NCBI GenBank assembly: GCA_019096065.1
Contig: JAGUCH010000005.1
Coordinates: 4,588,001 to 4,652,000 of the forward strand
Length of the DNA: 64,000 nucleotides
Direction: 5' to 3'
Source: Paracyclopina nana
Lineage: Eukaryota; Arthropoda; Copepoda; Cyclopoida; Cyclopettidae
Shown: piece by piece, positions 37,483 through 51,400 of the stretch
How positions within the stretch are numbered: position 1 is the stretch's first letter
Layout of the letters: the number at the start of each line of letters is the position of its first letter
Position numbers and translations under genes: made by a program
The notes under the pieces: generated by a model
What the model was told of the DNA's origin: nothing
What the model saw: the letters and a program-made list of their open reading frames with translations, nothing else
Databases searched by the model: none

Positions 37483-38561
37483 ATGGCCAAGTTAGCTGCT
37501 TGCTTGCTAAATATTTCTGAAGGAAGGCAGTCGGCTATAATAGACCTAATTGCTCGTGGTGCAATATCAAATGTTGCATCCGAACCCGACCATAATTTTT
37601 TGAGTGATTGCGTAGTCCTTAATGTTTTTTCTGACAGAATCTACAACAGATCCGTCATATCTATTGCAGGTATGTTTCTTGATTTTCTATAAAAACCACT
37701 ATTTTCGATGTACGCTTTTTTTAAAGGAACTCTCGAGGGTCTCACTAAAGGTGTCATCTCTGCTAGCAGAATAGCCCTTGATCTCATTGATTTACGTACC
37801 CACGAAGGCGGACATCCTAGAAAAGGGGCAATTGATCTGATCCCAATTCATCCCGTTTCCCCATGCACATCCCTGCCAGAATGTGGTCAAACTGCTCAGA
37901 AGATTGGTGCCAAATTAAAAGAATCCCATCCTGATTTGGAAGTATTTTACTTTGGGCATGCTGATTCTCTTGCTCTTCGTGACCTCGTACAAAGGCGTAA
38001 AGAACTTCTGTGGTTCAAGGCAAATTTCATAAATAGTCAAGTAAAATGCCTCGCATTACCTTTTCTCTTTTTATTAAGGAAAGTGATCAAACCTTGACAA
38101 AAGCTGGTCTCACGGGAATTGGAGCTGTTCCTTACATGAGCAATTTTAATGTGATGCTGAAGACGAGTGACATCGAAAAATCTCGAATTATAGCAGCCTC
38201 ACTCAGAGACAGAAATGGTGGCTTATTAGGTGTGCAATCTATGGCTTTTCCCCATGAAGGAAACCGAGTTGAAGTGGCCTGCAACGTTGACCTGATTAAG
38301 TATGACGAATGCAACGAAAGGCATCAAAATGCAAAGGAAAATGGCACTTTTGTTCACAGCATCGGTGACTACTACATCACTCCTTTCTCAGAGATTTTGA
38401 AGCAAATTCAAGACTCTGCTTCAGCAATGAGCATACATATTGAAGAACAGTCAAAGATAATTGGTTTTACGCCAAATGAAGTGGGTGAAATCACTGAATC
38501 AGCGCTTCGCAGTGGAAATTCTTGGATGGTCGGGAAATTATCGAAACAAGCTCAAATGTGA
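37483..38561 (+). CDS. FTCDNL1-like: Stand-alone formiminotransferase (FTCD N-terminal-like), 3 exons, about 327 residues
   Basis: Exons are 37483-37669, 37727-38040 (or 38019) and 38079-38561. The product matches the formiminotransferase half of FTCD: an N-subdomain with the conserved motif THEGGHPRKGAIDLIP, including the family's catalytic histidine, and a C-subdomain with GLTGIGAVPYMSNFNV and GVQSMAFPHEG. The cyclodeaminase half is absent, because the stop follows directly and AATAAA lies 10 bases later (38571-38576). FTCD moves the formimino group from formiminoglutamate to tetrahydrofolate in histidine breakdown; whether this stand-alone form does so is unknown. Intron 1 is 57 bp, phase 1. 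Intron 2 is either 38 bp with a GT donor or 59 bp with a GC donor, and both keep frame. H4 begins 225 bases downstream. Confidence 0.88.
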
Positions 38562-38680
38562 GCATTTTCTAATAAAATTGAAAAATGGTTCAACTTTTAG
38601 AGAGGTTTTGCACCGAGTAGTCAAATTTCCGCCGGAGCGGCGCGGCTCTGTTGAAAGAGAAAGAGCGCGCGCTAGTTTTG

Positions 38681-38760
38681 GTCACGTGATCGAGTCTTTG
38701 GAGAGGAACACGGTTTTCCCGTATAAATACAGCTGATGCGTTTGTTGACATTCATCAGTT
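38681..38760 (+). promoter_or_regulatory. Histone H4 promoter (CACGTG box, TATA box, initiator)
   Basis: GTCACGTGA (38681-38689) lies upstream of TATAAATA (38722-38729), and TCAGTT (38755-38760) sits about 33 bases after the TATA box at the expected start of transcription. GC-rich GAGCGCGCGC lies just upstream. The CACGTG box recurs in the H2A promoter. Confidence 0.75.
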
Positions 38761-38776
38761 GTATAACACAATTTGA

Positions 38777-39097
<321 letters not shown>

Positions 39098-39129
39098 TTC
39101 CGCTCCCTTTCACGGCAGACTTGCAAACT

Positions 39130-39145
39130 GGCTCTTTTTAGAGCC
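39130..39145 (+). terminator. H4 histone 3' stem-loop
   Basis: GGCTCTTTTTAGAGCC is the canonical histone mRNA hairpin (6-bp stem, 4-base loop), 33 bases after the stop. It is bound by SLBP and directs cleavage without polyadenylation. Confidence 0.95.
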
Positions 39146-40622
<1,477 letters not shown>

Positions 40623-40655
40623 GCTTTTGATCTCAGTATTACCAAAAACCCAAAT

Positions 40656-40671
40656 GGTCCTTTTCAGGGCC
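40656..40671 (+). terminator. H2A histone 3' stem-loop
   Basis: GGTCCTTTTCAGGGCC forms the 6-bp hairpin with one G-U pair, 33 bases after the stop, the same distance as in H4. Confidence 0.9.
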
Positions 40672-42455
40672 TCCAATTCATTCGTATAAGAGTTCGTTAT
40701 GCTTGTCCTACTCATTAGAATTTGAAATATAACTAATTCTAAAACTGACACGATTTTCACGGCTATAATTTAAGCAATTCCTTCAATGTAGGCTTATAAC
40801 AAGTTTCTTGCCTTTTTCTTCCGCGTTTTCAATATGACTATTCTTTAGGAGTGAACGTTTGCAAATGGTGAATCACTCTGTGAATTTTCTTAGTTCATTG
40901 CACTGCAGGAGCAACTAAACTAATAAAACTATTAGTTTTTTTTATTGCCAAAATGTCAAGCTATTTTGAAAATTGTGCTAGAGTGAGCTTTTTTCCTAAA
41001 GCTAAGCTAAAGTTTTTAATTTTTGGCTTATGCTCGTACTTGCAGATTTCACTTATGCATTGAAAGCAAAAAGCTTGAGGTTGAGTGAACGCACCTTATC
41101 TAAATTATCATTCCGACGGAAAATTTCTCAGTGAACTATCGCAACCTTTCAACTACCATTCTTACTGCGTAACAGAAATGATTACATGGATGCTTGAGCA
41201 AATTCTCCTTCTTGATGGCATGTCATGTATGCCAGGAAAGGTGTAACACGGGTGTCAAGGTTGGTTAAATTATTTGCACTTTTTTTCTGGTCGTGAAATA
41301 TGAGCTTTTGAAAACTAATTCCCCGTAAAATGCGGAGCGGAAACGGCTCTTTTTATTGATTGTAGTACGTTGAGAGCCAACTGCCATCCTCCGTGATCCA
41401 TCCTGGTTCCACCGCCTTTTTTTGCCGCCGTCCGCCACAATCAAATGTAATTTTCCTCCCAACCCCCGGAGTGCCACCATAAATACTTTTAACACATTCA
41501 TTTTTTCCTCATCTAGCTAAGCTACATGCATACACAGGCTGGCCCCTCGCTCAATACAAATATACAATTCATGCTCTTATCAGATCATATTCCGTCCATG
41601 TCAGAGTGCGATTTGTCGCTCGGCCAGCTAATCATGCGGGTCTAATTTCAATTTTTAAAATTCATTTCACAAGTGTCGAGTGAGGGAAAAAACAGCATGG
41701 AGCATCATCCCAAATAATTAATTTCGCTTCTAACGAGACCCCCGGGAAATTGTCTGCTCGAGGCTACAGCGACACCGAGCTAATTGCTTAAGAATACATG
41801 GGGAAGGGGTGAAAAATCTCAAATCATAAGTCGCGGATGTACGCTTCGTGTCAACTGTCAGGAAGGGCTCAAAATTACCGTACACGACAGAGCAGCTTGA
41901 CTTGATCTGTGTCCTAATGCTGGCAAATCCAAAGAAATGGACTTCCTCCGCTCCACATCATCTTGGTACAGCTTAAACTGTGGGAACGGAACTTTGGCAT
42001 GCCAAAAGCATTGTGCGCGAGTGCTATTTTTGCACGTGAGTACCAACAGCGAAAATCGGGCAAAACACTCGAGAGTTATTCAGTAAGTACATGTGAAGCT
42101 ATCATTTCATGGGAATCTCGGCAGATGCTTTCTTCTTTTGTAATCATAGGTGTATGGCATTATTGTTGCGGCTAGTGGTGTCCACTCAATAGCAATGAAA
42201 AGCATTTGTGCCTGGGTAGGTAGAATACTGCCATATTATGTAGTAGCATAGTATATACAGCGTGCGCCGTCGACCTTCCGTCCGTCCGTTCGCTGCGCTC
42301 CGCAGTCCGTCCGTCCGCAGAAAACGAGCGCTTTTAGCAAGACACTACGACAGAGCACTGCTATACTTCAGTTAGTGAGAGAAAACTGCCAAGACTACAC
42401 CACAAAATACTACTACAATATGCATACTCGTCCAACCTGAGCTATATGGGCCAAC
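40672..42455. other. Intergenic stretch and UNC5 promoter region
   Basis: No gene is supported. Close to UNC5 lie a TATA-like GTATATACAG (about 42249-42258) and a CCGT/TCCG cluster (42277-42321). The latter is probably the transcribed leader. Confidence 0.45.
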
Positions 42456-45400
42456 ATGGTCAAAGGCTTCATCGCAAAGATGAAGGCCCACGTTGCAGTG
42501 CTGTTTTTCCTCAGTTTGGCCTTGCATGGCCTTCTCGTGCCTTGCTTTGCCTCGCCTGTTGCATCAAAATCATCAGAGAGTGATGCGAAAAATAATGGCA
42601 ACAGTGATTTGATCCCCATTCCAGATCATTTGCTTGATTCGTACAAGCAGCCCGCCACAGGTAAGCTCATTTGGTGCATCGTGGAATATTGTTTCGTATT
42701 AGCAAATGCGCGACACATTTTCCAAGGGGTTGTCACTTTTTGTCCGTATCTGAATTGTCTGGAGCCGAAGCCGTCTGGCGCTCTAGATTAAAAATCAATG
42801 TGATCGGGTAATCAAAAAGACATCAAATCCTGCTATACTGAAGATGATGCTAATCCCAGCGCAGTTTTTCTTTGGCTTTTGGTTTTTTGCTTGCGCTGCG
42901 GTCCAAATAGTGCAAGAGTCCCATATATATTCTTGTATCTCCAAGTTCTTGAGTGGCTGCCAGTGGTCTTGGCTCTTTGAGAAAACTTTTCCCCACTTCA
43001 CTCCTGTGCGCATTTTTAGCACATCCGGCATCAATGCAAAGTTGCTGCTGCTCCCGTTTCTTTCTTACGAGCACATTTTGAGCCGCACAAGACTCTCAAA
43101 TTGGATGCAATTTTGTTGACTGACTGACTTGTGGCACACAATATGCTCAATTTTCTTTTGTGTAGCTGTTGTATCAATCTGTCAAACGTGAAGCTTTCTT
43201 TGCTCACTTTTCTGGAAAAACTCGTCGTTCCATAGAAGTCTACTGCGTGTAGCACAACAAGAGGCTGAAAAACTGGGTTGATTCTTTGCATGAGAGCATT
43301 TTCTTAAAGCTGCTTTTCAGCCAGCAAAATCCTCTTTTTTGTGCTTTCACACCTAGGTTTGGCAGGTCTTGTCAATGATTTCCCCCAGCATTCTAGAGCA
43401 CCACCACACGCGACTACTTCATTTATTCTCAAGTGGCAGGCAGAAGGCTTATCTCATTTTCGTCGCAGGCCTTCATATACTTATCTTGTCACATGATGGA
43501 AGACCACTGAGGTAAAAAAAAAGTTCATGGTTAGCAAAGTTTTCCACACTTTTGCAGCTGTAAATCTTTTTCTTCAAAACTATATGATAATGGTGAGTGT
43601 GTGCGCGTTCGGGGTCCGAAGATATAATTTTCCAATTTTGCAGCCCTTTTGTGGCGCATGCAAGTGTACTCTATACTTTATAGTGGAAGAACAAAAAAGA
43701 AACGAGGTTAGCCATTCTCTAATGCATAAAAAATGAGCGAGGGAAGCTTCTGCTAGTCGGTTGTCATCTCCTGCCAAAATATGAAGAAGCCGGGTATAGG
43801 GAAGAGATTTTGAGTCGAGATAATTTCAATCGAAGTGGCCTAGCCAAGGCTCGCTTTGCTGAACAGCTTATTTTCACCGGTTCGTCTTTGTTGCTCCCAT
43901 AACAATATTATGGCCCCTGGGCATTTCACCGGGATGCTTAGCGTTTGATGATGATAATGGCTTCTGGCAATTATGCATTAGCCCATCTTTGCTGGAAAAA
44001 AGCTCGGGAAAAAAGCTGTTGAAGAAGATTGAATTTTGCTACGTTATTATGATAATGACCCAATTACTGCAGATTAGAGGGGATTCAACTGGCCCCTTTT
44101 GTCTCTGAATTATTATGTAAGATTTTCAATCGTAAAACGCTATAAACTGCCCAGTGAGCATCAGGAAAAACCCTCCTGACCCCGCTGTTGCCACCACAGT
44201 GGGCAAAACTAGCTGTAAGAGCCCACTTTTATTGCTAGTTTTCTAGCTGCGTCTAAGCTGGGCCACTACAACTTGGGTGAAGTGTCCGTGGGACTGAAAG
44301 GTACTTGTGGAATAGTAGGAAAACATTGCTCCTGGCCACCAGTTCAGTTCATGATGGCGTTGACCATATAATCACCGGCTCTTCCACCTCACTATGAAAT
44401 ACGTAGCAGTACTCCACTAAATATTGAGCAGGCTCAAAGAGCTCAAAAAAGCTCTGGGGTTGATTATCATGTTGAACATGATACTATAGGAATGTATGCT
44501 GGGGCGCAGAAAAGATTTGGAAAATAGACATTTTCCCTGTACGCACACAGAGATAGCAATAAAATGATTGGCACGTTCAAGCTCAGCTGCTAGTAGATAT
44601 TTGAGATTCTCATCGCGATTCTCTCCTGTCCATTCATGTGACTGCACACTTCTTCCCCTCTTAGAACATTTGAAAGGGACAATGATGATGATGTCTGCCA
44701 TTGAATATACCAACCTACTGCTAGCTACTGCTGCTAATAATGCGGTCGGAGCTCATGTTTATTTGATCTGCGCATACTGCAAGATGACCATCTCTTTCAA
44801 TATAAAGGGTTAAAATAACAGTGGTCTTTTCCGGCCGCCGAGAACAGTTCTTCTGAACAATATGATGGCAGATTAAACCAACTATTTTTCTCTCGTCGAA
44901 GAACTGCTACAAAGTAGTACATCTTTTGTTGGTAACAATGAAAGAAACTGCTCTGCACTTTATTGCTCCCTATTCTTTTGCTCAGCACAAGATCGTAAAC
45001 CGTGGCGTTGTTCTCACCAATTTCTGACTTGTAGATAGTAGCTCAGCTTTTTTGTTGTTGTTGCTGTAGCCATGCTTCTACCTTTATTGATTTACAAGTG
45101 CAATTCGCCTTTGCAGATGATGATTTCAACGAAATCAAGCAGGCTGACTACGAGGACGACGAGGACGACGGAAGCGAGGTCACTGACCTCTCGGCGGCCT
45201 CAGCAGTGGCACCGACTTCGGCCTCCACAGCCTTCCACAGCTTGCCCATAGGGGAAATTTCCAATTCTGATTTGCCCGTCTTTCTCAAGCAGCCACAAGA
45301 TGCTTTCCTCATAAAGTCGAAGCCTGCAACGCTGCAATGCCGGGTGGCCAATGCGTTGAAAGTCTACTTCCAATGCAACTCTGAGATAGTCGAGCCCACC

Positions 45401-48400
45401 AGAAGGGAAGACCACGTGGAGCCCGAGAGCGGCATTCGATACGCTGAAGCATTTGTGGACATCAATCGAGACCAAGTGGAGGAGTACTTTTCCGAGTACC
45501 ATTGCGCCTGTGTGGCCTTTTCTGCCAAGGGATCTGTCATGTCGGATTTTGCCCTCGTCACAAATGCATGTAAGGCACTTTTAAACGTATATAGCAAAAA
45601 AGTGGAGCAGCCGTCTTTTTGATGATTGCGAGGCCAAAGGTCGCTGTTCTGATTTAATGCCATTGCTCCTCACTTGGAAATGGCAGCTTGTTAAAGTACC
45701 TATTGTTTCTCAAACGAGGCGACCACCCGCGCAGTTGATACTTTGAGCCATATATTTGATTAAAAAACACCGCGCAAGGCTTCTTTTTGCGCGAAAACAA
45801 TTTCGACTTGCCAAAACCACATTATATGGCGGTCCATTGAGGAATCCACATGGCTAAAAAGAGCTCTCTGCTCCTATTAAACTTGATGGGTTGTTGCACT
45901 GGGGCCGACCAACCGCTGAGATTTTCAGGTCGAATCAAGCTGACATGCAAATGTGAAATTCCTTTTCAACTCACCGAACTATTAATAGTACGACTCTCGC
46001 CCTCATTAATTTTGCAGATCTGAAGAAACACTTTGAAACGCCTCCCTACTCCCAACAAGTTGGCCGCGGAGGTCAGGTTGAAATGCGATGCTACCCGCCC
46101 AAGGGGCGGCCTTCGCCCGCGGTATCGTGGCTGCAAAATGGCAAGACCATCGACCCGAATGTGGACAAGAACTTCATCATTTCGGACGAGGGCCGCAAAA
46201 TGATTGTGGTCGCAGCCCGGCTCTCCGACACGGCCAACTACACGTGCGTCGCGGACAATGTGGCCTCCAAGAGGCTGAGTGAGCCCGCAACCATTACTGT
46301 TTATGGTAAGCAAAATGTTTCATTTCGCACACCGACTGCTTTTGAGGCCTAGATCTTTAAAAAGAGCTTGAAAGCTTTTATTGCCAGATATAATCTTAGA
46401 AAAGCCTCCATGAAGTGCCATGTTTTTTTTCCTGTTCTTCTTGGGGAGCAATTCTTTGGGTGAGGTCGCGCGAGCTATTACATTCCAAATGAAAAATGTC
46501 CGATTGGAAGAAAACTGAAACACAAGCCGCGCGCGCATTCTGCTTTGATTTAAGTTACCATTATTTAAAGCCCCCCTGCCTCGCCTAGGAAATTGATAGG
46601 CTAAACGCTTTGATGTTAAGTTATTCAGCATATTTTTGTGGTGGATTGCGCTGTGTTTTTTCTTCTTCTTCTTCATCTTTTCCAATGTCCATTTTTCACC
46701 ATTTTTGCCTCGTCACTTCTATGGGATATAATCCAATTGTGAGAGAGTGTCATTTGTCGCTCCAGCCCCAAAGTGACATCTTATGGAGCTAAAAAGTGTG
46801 ACACGGCAACTTTTGCAGCAGCTTTTGTCTCGCGGGCGCAGAAGGATTTTGTGCATAGCTTTTTCGATCATTGATCTCTTCATCCTTCATCCACCTCTGT
46901 CGGCGTATTACGCTTGATTGGACACAAAAAGTGGCTTCATTTCATGTTTGGCAGGGGTTGAAAAGTTCGTGACTTCAGCTAATATTCGAAATGGGAGAGA
47001 AATGCTGCTACTCTGATAAGGGACGGGCGAAATGCATCAACTGCTAATTAAAATCACGCTTTGATCACGACGAATTGAATCACTCTCGTCCTCCAACAGC
47101 TTAAAAGAGAGCGCATTATGTGAGCAATAAACGGTGGATTTTGAGTGCACAGAGACTCTAAACGACATTTTTCGTGCTGCTGCTGCTGTTTAATGTAGTA
47201 TTACGACAGGTGGAAAACACAGGAGAAGAACATTTATCAGCCAGTTAGCTTTACTGCTTTCAATATGAGTACACCGTAAAATGCTCGCTATAGCGTGAAA
47301 CATAGGACTAAAAAAACTACCCTTCGCGCGTTCTCCTCCCACCGATTTGCAATGTTTAAGTGAAAATCCAAAGACCTTGGCCAAATTTGAGAATTATGTA
47401 GCAGCAGCCATATTTGGCGCAAAAAGGCAAACAAATTAGGGGGCCTTCCTCTTCGAGCTGCTCTGAGTGAAAAATTACGTTCCATATGCTGCTGTACGGC
47501 TGGCAAACCGCAAAACTGCCAGCTTTGCGCGCGTGAGCACATGCCAATTAAAGCAATGTTTTCCTTGCAAAGATGTCAAAATTCATTTAGAACTCTTTAC
47601 TGCGTTCCTCACGCAACGGAAAAAAGCATACACCTGGCTTTTACGCGGCCGAGATTTTTCACGTTGGATCAATGAATCACTTCCACAGAGAAGGCCATTT
47701 GTCAAATGGGCCAAGAAGACGCGCGTTTTAACTTGTCACAGCAATTGGCCCATGGCTCATTAAATAGATCATTTTAGCCATACAATTGGAGTTTTGTCAA
47801 AAGATGCTATGACATCATCAAAATCTCAATTTGACTCGTAGGCTGACCTAGATCTTTTTGCACTTTTATGCATCTGTGCTGCTGCCTGCTGTAGTATAAT
47901 GTAGCTCCGTAATTTATCGCCGCACAAAAGAATAACATTTCACATTAAGCAACTATTGCACTGCAAGCAAGGCCTACTTTAAACCGCTCGCTTTATACTA
48001 TATAGAGCGCAGTTTGTGTGTGATGAATGGCAGCTAGGCAAGTCGAATTGAAACACTTTCCTACCACAGCAGTGGTAGCAACTCCCACGATATGTCTAAA
48101 GAAAAACGTTGTCCCCCTAGGGCCCTCTACACAGAAATGGGATCTTGGTATAGCTTGCATGTTTGTCGTGATCATCCCCCTTTTCGAGGAGGCAACTCAA
48201 TATTTCTCGGTCTGCTGAGCAATGTGAGATGGATTGCCTTTCGGCAGTTTTATCACTTCCCGGGGCTTCACTGTTAATTATCCACAATTTACTAGGTATT
48301 TTTACGTTTGAGATCATGGTTGCAGCATTCACCGCAGCTATTCATTTTTGAAAAGGAAGACAACTAAATCTGGCAATTTTGCGAGAGGAAGTGCAGCTTC

Positions 48401-51400
48401 TTTGAGCTTGACAATTTCGCCCTGAATACAGCCCAATTACGAGTGGGAGAAACTGCAACAACCACGTAATAGCACCGGCAAGACGTAAATCTCATGCTAC
48501 TTCCAAAACACTGCTGCTGCTGCTGCTGTAGTGTCATGTTTCAATAACAGCTCAAAATATCGGAGTTTGAACTTTTGAGGCAAGCAAGTGAGGCGCGAGC
48601 AATGGATGAACCCTAAATCATATGATCTAGCTCATAAATAGAGGGGAGGGACATTTTAAAATGACAATTGAGGCGTTAAAGATCAAGCCATATGAACTTT
48701 ATGTGTGAGAGTTAAGCTTGCGTTTGACATGTTCATCCTCCATAAGCAGATTTCTGGCACTTGAACAATGGGAATCACATTATTTCTTCACACTATGATT
48801 GTGTAACTTTGCAAAATAGCGCCTTCTGAGAAACTATGCCTTGTCAGCTCTTACAAAAGAGGTAGCATTTATCAACATCACATTTTCGTATTAGCCTTTG
48901 ACAGAAAGATAAAGAGGTTATGTAGTTTTTTGCATTAGCTAATTCAGTGGTCACTGAAGGCCAACAGTGAAAGAAAATCGCTTTGCGGTCTGACTCGTTC
49001 ATGACCCAGCAAGTCAGGGTCGATAGACAGTGAAAGACTTATTCATGAATTCACAAAATCGCCCATTCAATTGCTTGTTGTTATGAGTGATGTGGGCATT
49101 CGAGATGGGAGGTTTTGTGTTTACCTTTCTCAACGCCATTGCGCTGCCGTTTGTTTTGATTCCATCAGCTGATGATATTCAGAGCCTTGAATCAGGAACT
49201 TCCATTGAAAAACCAGTTGACTTTCTCGGCTGTCAAATTTCAAAGGAATGTCATTCGTCTTCCCTTTTTATCAGAAGGCTCATTATTCATGCCTATAGGA
49301 GGATCCTGACTTTTATTTTTATCTCTCTCTAGTCGATGGCAATTGGTCGAATTGGGGTACTTGGTCGGCCTGCTCCCCCAAATGTGGAAAAGGAAACCAA
49401 AAGAGGGTCCGCCAGTGCGACAGCCCAGCTCCCATAAATGGAGGTCAACCTTGCAGTGGATCCCCTGTCCAAAAGAAGGCCTGCTCAAATGACTGCCCAG
49501 GTAACTTGACACCTCTGCTACGAGCAGATAAAAATTAAATAGAGCTCATTGCTAAATCAGCTCACGCCGTCTTAATTATATTCGCACTGACTGCGGAAAC
49601 TTTTAATCATATGCCAGGCTCCTTCGAGTGCGTCAAGGACTGCATGAGTTGGCACACTTGAAAAGTTCGCAATTAAGGCCATTAACGCGCCTAATCAGCA
49701 AATCTCTTGAGGTAGCAGAAATGCTCTTCTGGGCCCCTTGCTTGCGAGGATTTAATGGCCAGTTGTAAAAAGTAATGAAGCTCTGTATTTTAGCTCTGCT
49801 AAAAACTCACATATGCTCGAAACGACCCACCAAAAAATAAGGGCTCATTTTTGTGGTTATTTGACACATGTCTCACTTGGACATCAAAACGTTCGACTCG
49901 ACTCCCAGTTGATGTGGGGAAAAATATTAATTGGCCAGACTGCGCGTTGTCCATCTTGCGTGACGTGGCCAAATTATCGTGACATTTCAACTATTTTTCC
50001 CCAATTTTACTTATTTCCGTCCGGAAGTTGCACGTGACTTCGACATTATTTGATGCAGGATCGCCCATATCATTATCATTCGAGGTCACTGTGACCAATC
50101 GGTGCCGAAAGGCTTTTTTCGATTAGCAACAATTGATGAAGTGCAGCTATCATTTCGCGAGGTAGTCGAGGCATCCGTCATTCTTGACGGCCGGCGTTCA
50201 TAAGCCATCTACATAATTGCCAAGCAGTCGAAGTTGTCTGGCATAGAAAGTTTTTCTGACCACTGCTGTAGTAAGTGGTAATTTTCCCACTTTTTACTTA
50301 AAAGCAGGTACGCCTTTTCGGCGGTGTGGTGTGTTTAAAAATGAGCCTCTTCAAAATGCATCGAATTGCCCAGACTTTTCAGCAGAGCGGACAAGTATGT
50401 GCACAACTTGGATATATTGGCATCTTGAGCTCAAGTCATAGTAGCTGTAGCTAGTAGATTGTTTGCATTTCAGAACTTCCTGCATTGCAACAAGTTGAGC
50501 CAGGCAGCATATATAGTCTATTCTTCTGACGAGAGAAACATTCGGCATTTCGAAGGTAGCGTAGGAAGCCAAGAAATGAGGTTATTTTTATTTTTCTCTC
50601 TGAGCCACAGCTGGCAAAAAAGCCTGAGCCTCTCTTCCAAGTAAGCCTTCAAAGATGCTCCTTGGTGGATGGTGGTCAGCTCCCTAAGTGATTCGGCAAA
50701 AAACGCCCAAAGAACCTTCAGATTAGGGCGACTGATAATAATAAAATCAACAGCCCATTGGCTGATTGCCTGATAGCCAGCTGCTTCTTTGATGTTGAGA
50801 GTGAAGATTATTTGCTCATTGTTATGCATTTGTTGTAGGCGTGGCCGGAGGCTGGTCGGAGTGGTCGTCGTGGTCATCCTGCAGTCCAGAGTGTTTCCAG
50901 CACCGACGAAGAACCTGCAGCAATCCTGAGCCAACCCAAGGGGGCCAATATTGCGAGGGCATCGATCTTCAGAGCCGCAACTGCTCCCATGGATTCTGTC
51001 AGGGTAAGCTAATCACAATTCATGAATGATTCGCGTCCAGTGGAAAACAAGGGCACCAGCATTAAGCACTGATAAAATCTCAACCCTCGACAACATAAAG
51101 TATAAGCAGCTTTTTGTATTCAACGCTAGCACTGCATTACAAATTCACCTCTGTTGCACTGGGTCACACGCTAAGCAATGCAAAATAAAAATTCGGGCTG
51201 CTTTCGTATGATTTTTGGCATGTGAGAAATCATGTCAGCTTAACATCTCCTACGCTGCTTTCGCCCTTGATTGAAACAAACTTCTGGCATGCCACTAGCC
51301 AGTCTGTGGGGTTCTGCAATCCAAGTGAAAAGTTTGTAATCCTCCGATGCTTCTTAGCTTGGGAATGAAGTAGTGAAAAGTTTAAGTGGTTGCAGCGGAA

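Noticed and set aside
41340-41360. A second histone-type stem-loop (GGCTCTTTTTATTG)
   Set aside because: Only the left half of the hairpin is present; the right arm does not pair.
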